A DNA stretch of 64,000 bases from Bagarius yarrelli (taxonomy: Eukaryota > Chordata > Actinopteri > Siluriformes > Sisoridae), in contig VCAZ01000006.1 in NCBI GenBank assembly GCA_005784505.1, positions 9,246,724-9,310,723 on the forward strand, read 5' to 3'. The translations under genes were made by a program, and so were the position numbers. The notes beneath the pieces were generated by a model. That model was not told the origin of the DNA, ran no database searches, and saw nothing but the letters and a program-made list of their open reading frames with translations. Positions 62,201 through 64,000 of this stretch are shown here, one piece after another. Numbering within the stretch: the first letter of the stretch is position 1; each line of letters begins with the position of its first letter.

Positions 62201-63719
62201 TCTGAAACTGTGGCTCCTCATCATTAGCATCCAGCACAAACACCCTCACTTTTTCAACTACCTTTACAAATATTAGTTAACAACGTATTAATTTACAAAA
62301 ATACACAGCAGCATTTTTTAGAATAGCTTATATTCTAAACCTACTTTATTAAACGTGTCAGAAATACTGACAAGGACCTCAATCTCATCTTGTATCTGCA
62401 GGGGTAATCAAATTTGTTAAATAATAATAACACGATTTTTTAGAGAATATATACATATATATGTTTTTTTTCTCAGAATTTTTTTAGTGTGGTATAAAGT
62501 CTTACCTCTCTGTCAAGTTGCTCTATCAGAGTAACTATTCCAGATATGGAATCGACACTAAAATAATCTTTAGATCCTGGATTAAAGCTCAGGTCATATT
62601 TTACAGGATTTCCCTCTGGATCAGTTCCGTTCAGAATATATATTTGTGTTCCTAAGTATAGAAACAGTATCAGGATCATCTATTCATTTATAATTAAGCT
62701 ACATTTCACTTCTCTGCACCTACCCTAATAGGTTTTAATGCATGGCTTGTAATTTATGGCCTATATGATACAGTAAAACAGAGAACTAAACTTTAACTTA
62801 GCAATCATAGCTATTGTACAGCAGCTGTATTAATCATGTAGAAAGCAGTTTGCAGCATGATATTAAGCAATTAAAAGCTGTCGTCCTACATTCTTTGAGC
62901 GTCCTTCATAGCTCTATGATGCAACATAAATAGAACCTTAAAAGACCTGATCAGTGGGCTTTATGTCTTGGAGAAAGTGCTTGTAAGATTTTTTACTTTA
63001 CTTGGTTTCGAGCTATTATCTAACATGGAGAACTAGCATATGGGCGGGAACTGGCTGGTGACTGATAAATGTTTAAAATGATTTTTAAAAAAAAAGCAAA
63101 ATTCTTATATTTAGGATGTAAGCATGTTTGTATTTTATCCATTTTAATAATGTGCAATCAAAATGATAAAAATATACATGATGACATATCATACTGTTTA
63201 AGAGTAGCTCTCTTACCCTTTGGTGTGTCTTCTGAAAGACTAAACAATGCCATATTACCATTGTTACTATAGGGCCCATTGTCATAGAAATAAGGTGCGT
63301 AATCACTTTGGGCTGTGAAGATAAAAACAAGAAACTATTTCTCGTGTCCTACATTTCAAGCTCATAAAATATACATTACATGAGGAGCCCACCTAATCTT
63401 ACTCTTACTGGACACAGAAACTACTAAGTTATGAAACAGTCCACATAACCAAGGACTCACTGTTATTTTTATAGTAGCTATATGTTTGAAATATAAGACA
63501 AAAGTATACTCACTTGCTACTGGTTATGCAGATATGCAGATAAGAGAAAAGACACAAATACACACTGTAGCAGCAGAAAAAGAAAATAGTTCTCCCAGAA
63601 GACTAGATCATTAGCCTAAAGATTATTTTAGCTTAAACATTTTTGATTGTGAAATACTCACCTATATAGAAATGGACCAGTAAGAAAAATGGTAGAAGTA
63701 TCCTTTTATCAATACTCAT
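54397..63719 (-). CDS. cdhr1: Cadherin-related family member 1 (photoreceptor cadherin), 850 aa long form
   Basis: Photoreceptor outer-segment cadherin needed for disc formation. Seventeen exons (minus strand): 63662-63719, 63217-63312, 62506-62651, 62345-62395, 62172-62261, 61978-62064, 61244-61363, 60259-60402, 59882-59960, 59645-59745, 59317-59520, 58767-58919, 58048-58212, 57044-57111, 56054-56282, 55709-55963, 54397-54903. The first sixteen sum to 2046 nt (682 codons). Signal peptide at residues 1-20; cadherin repeats with calcium motifs L-D-R-E, L-D-A-N-D-E-E-P, V-D-L-N-N-H-A-P, L-D-T-N-D-N-A-P, L-D-V-N-D-H-P-P. CDHR1-specific phrases include G-T-P-Y-F-G-Y-V-Y-E-D, E-H-P-P-A-G-E-I-L-R-G-L and I-Y-T-Q-P-W. 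The last exon carries the membrane helix (about 703-727), a basic tail R-R-I-I-R-K-K, a Pro-rich stretch and the terminal L-V-S-E-L-K-L-K-L-E-Q-K-K. An alternative last exon lies at 55425-55619. No disabling change seen. Confidence 0.95.
55425..55619 (-). CDS. cdhr1: Alternative last exon of cdhr1 with its own membrane helix and short tail
   Basis: After the acceptor CTCTTGCAG this exon reads in phase 0 from exon 55709-55963, exactly like the distal exon 54397-54903. It encodes 64 residues then TGA: I-S-Y-I-M-S-L-R-A-Q-P-W, a hydrophobic helix (F-A-I-C-F-S-T-V-I-I-M-I-L-I-A-V-F-I-S) and a short basic tail K-I-R-K-I-I-R-R-P. It aligns with the distal exon: F-L-M-K-S-R-E-N-P against Y-I-M-S-L-R-A-Q-P, L-I-S-T-I-I-F against F-I-S-T-T-I-Y, R-R-I-I-R-K against R-K-I-I-R-R. 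I read it as an exon duplication giving a 746-aa membrane isoform without the long Pro-rich tail. No clear AATAAA follows within 200 bases, so it might instead be a relic or be skipped. Confidence 0.6.
   Translation of the reverse strand: MKSRIISYIMSLRAQPWTVFAICFSTVIIMILIAVFISTTIYCNSVKKSRVNPQCKIRKIIRRP
57270..57622. repeat. Tandem intronic duplication carrying a partial copy of cdhr1 exon 13
   Basis: 57270-57480 repeats 57649-57856, and 57484-57622 repeats 58154-58290. The latter includes the first 59 bases of exon 58048-58212 with its CTAG acceptor. The rest of the exon and the intervening 297 bases are missing in this copy. It lies in the intron after exon 13. It has no donor in frame and is probably a silent pseudo-exon. 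Confidence 0.8.
57919..57946 (+). repeat. (AT)n microsatellite
   Basis: Uninterrupted TA dinucleotide run followed by poly-T, between the two halves of the intronic duplication. Confidence 0.9.
59246..59295 (+). repeat. (CT)n microsatellite
   Basis: CT run just beyond the donor of cdhr1 exon 59317-59520. On the cdhr1 strand it is a purine (AG)n tract. Confidence 0.9.
60530..60745 (+). repeat. Teleost SINE-like repeat, 3' part
   Basis: Starts CACAGTCCAAAAACATGTAT and includes CCCTGTGATAGACTGGCGAC and GACGGCTGGGATAGGCTCCA, the same family as 4654-5004 but lacking the tRNA-like head. Lies in a cdhr1 intron. Confidence 0.75.
61061..61206 (+). repeat. tRNA-derived SINE
   Basis: A-box GTGGTAACGCAGTGGTTAAGG, B-box-like GTGTTCGATTCTC, then tail TGCTCTGGATAAGGGCATCT followed by GCCAAATGCCATAAATGTAA. 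Most complete copy of this family in the window; located 40 bases below cdhr1 exon 61244-61363. Confidence 0.8.
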
Positions 63720-64000
63720 CCTGAAATAATCCAAGAAAAGTGGCAGTGGTTGGATCTAAGCAAGTGTTTCTTTCACAGTGTCTGATGTGGATTGAGAAGA
63801 CCTAAAGCTAATCCAATGATGAACGTTAGTCCAGGGCCATTTTTAAACCCCTTTTCTATGTTGACAAAGGTGCTTTTAAGCTTTTGCTCCACATTTTTAA
63901 CATTTGTGCGCTATACTGAGAATTAAATGTGTTTTCCTTTTATCTTCTATCTAATTTGAAATGGTTTCCTATTTTTTCCCCTATTTTTCAAAAATGGTTT
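63720..64000. promoter_or_regulatory. cdhr1 5'UTR/promoter side
   Basis: Region upstream of the cdhr1 ATG. The minus strand has the CRX/OTX-like element GGATTA at 63809-63814 (TAATCC on the plus strand), about 90 bases upstream of the ATG. No other feature seen. Confidence 0.35.

Overview
This is vertebrate nuclear DNA from a ray-finned fish: AT-rich, intron-rich genes with GT-AG splice sites, and teleost-type repeats (tRNA-derived SINEs, Tc1-like short elements, TTAA-flanked MITEs, a CACTG-ended DNA transposon). The SINE tails look like those common in catfish and other otophysans. That assignment is an inference, and I cannot name the species.

Layout from left to right: the last two exons of parg (+); a decayed ogdhl gene (+, about 5.4-16.2 kb) reduced to recognisable exon remnants; an intact three-exon c10orf53/UPF0728 gene (-, 16.5-18.9 kb); a GTATAC-rich minisatellite inside its second intron; choline acetyltransferase chat (-, 21.0-35.9 kb), with a 9.1-kb CACTA-like transposon (24221-33302) inside one intron; the single-exon vesicular acetylcholine transporter slc18a3 (-, 37.3-38.8 kb), upstream of the chat coding exons as expected for the cholinergic gene locus; a candidate wide-spaced RE1/NRSF silencer site at about 40.0 kb; then three retina genes, rgr opsin (-, 42.7-47.5 kb), lrit1 (+, 49.5-52.4 kb) and cdhr1 (-, 54.4-63.7 kb).

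The left block (parg-ogdhl-c10orf53-chat-slc18a3) keeps the neighbour order of human 10q11. The right block (rgr-lrit1-cdhr1) matches human 10q23. Here the two blocks sit side by side. Functionally, chat makes acetylcholine and slc18a3 loads it into synaptic vesicles, and a shared upstream silencer would fit their coordinated neuronal expression. rgr, lrit1 and cdhr1 act in retinal pigment epithelium/Mueller glia and photoreceptors.

The most notable observations are the dead ogdhl, the expanded RE1, two homologous in-phase alternative last exons (each with a membrane helix) in cdhr1, and the large decayed two-gene transposon in chat. I read exon boundaries by eye from splice sites and reading phase. 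The phases of all multi-exon genes sum correctly, but no alignment or transcript data were available.
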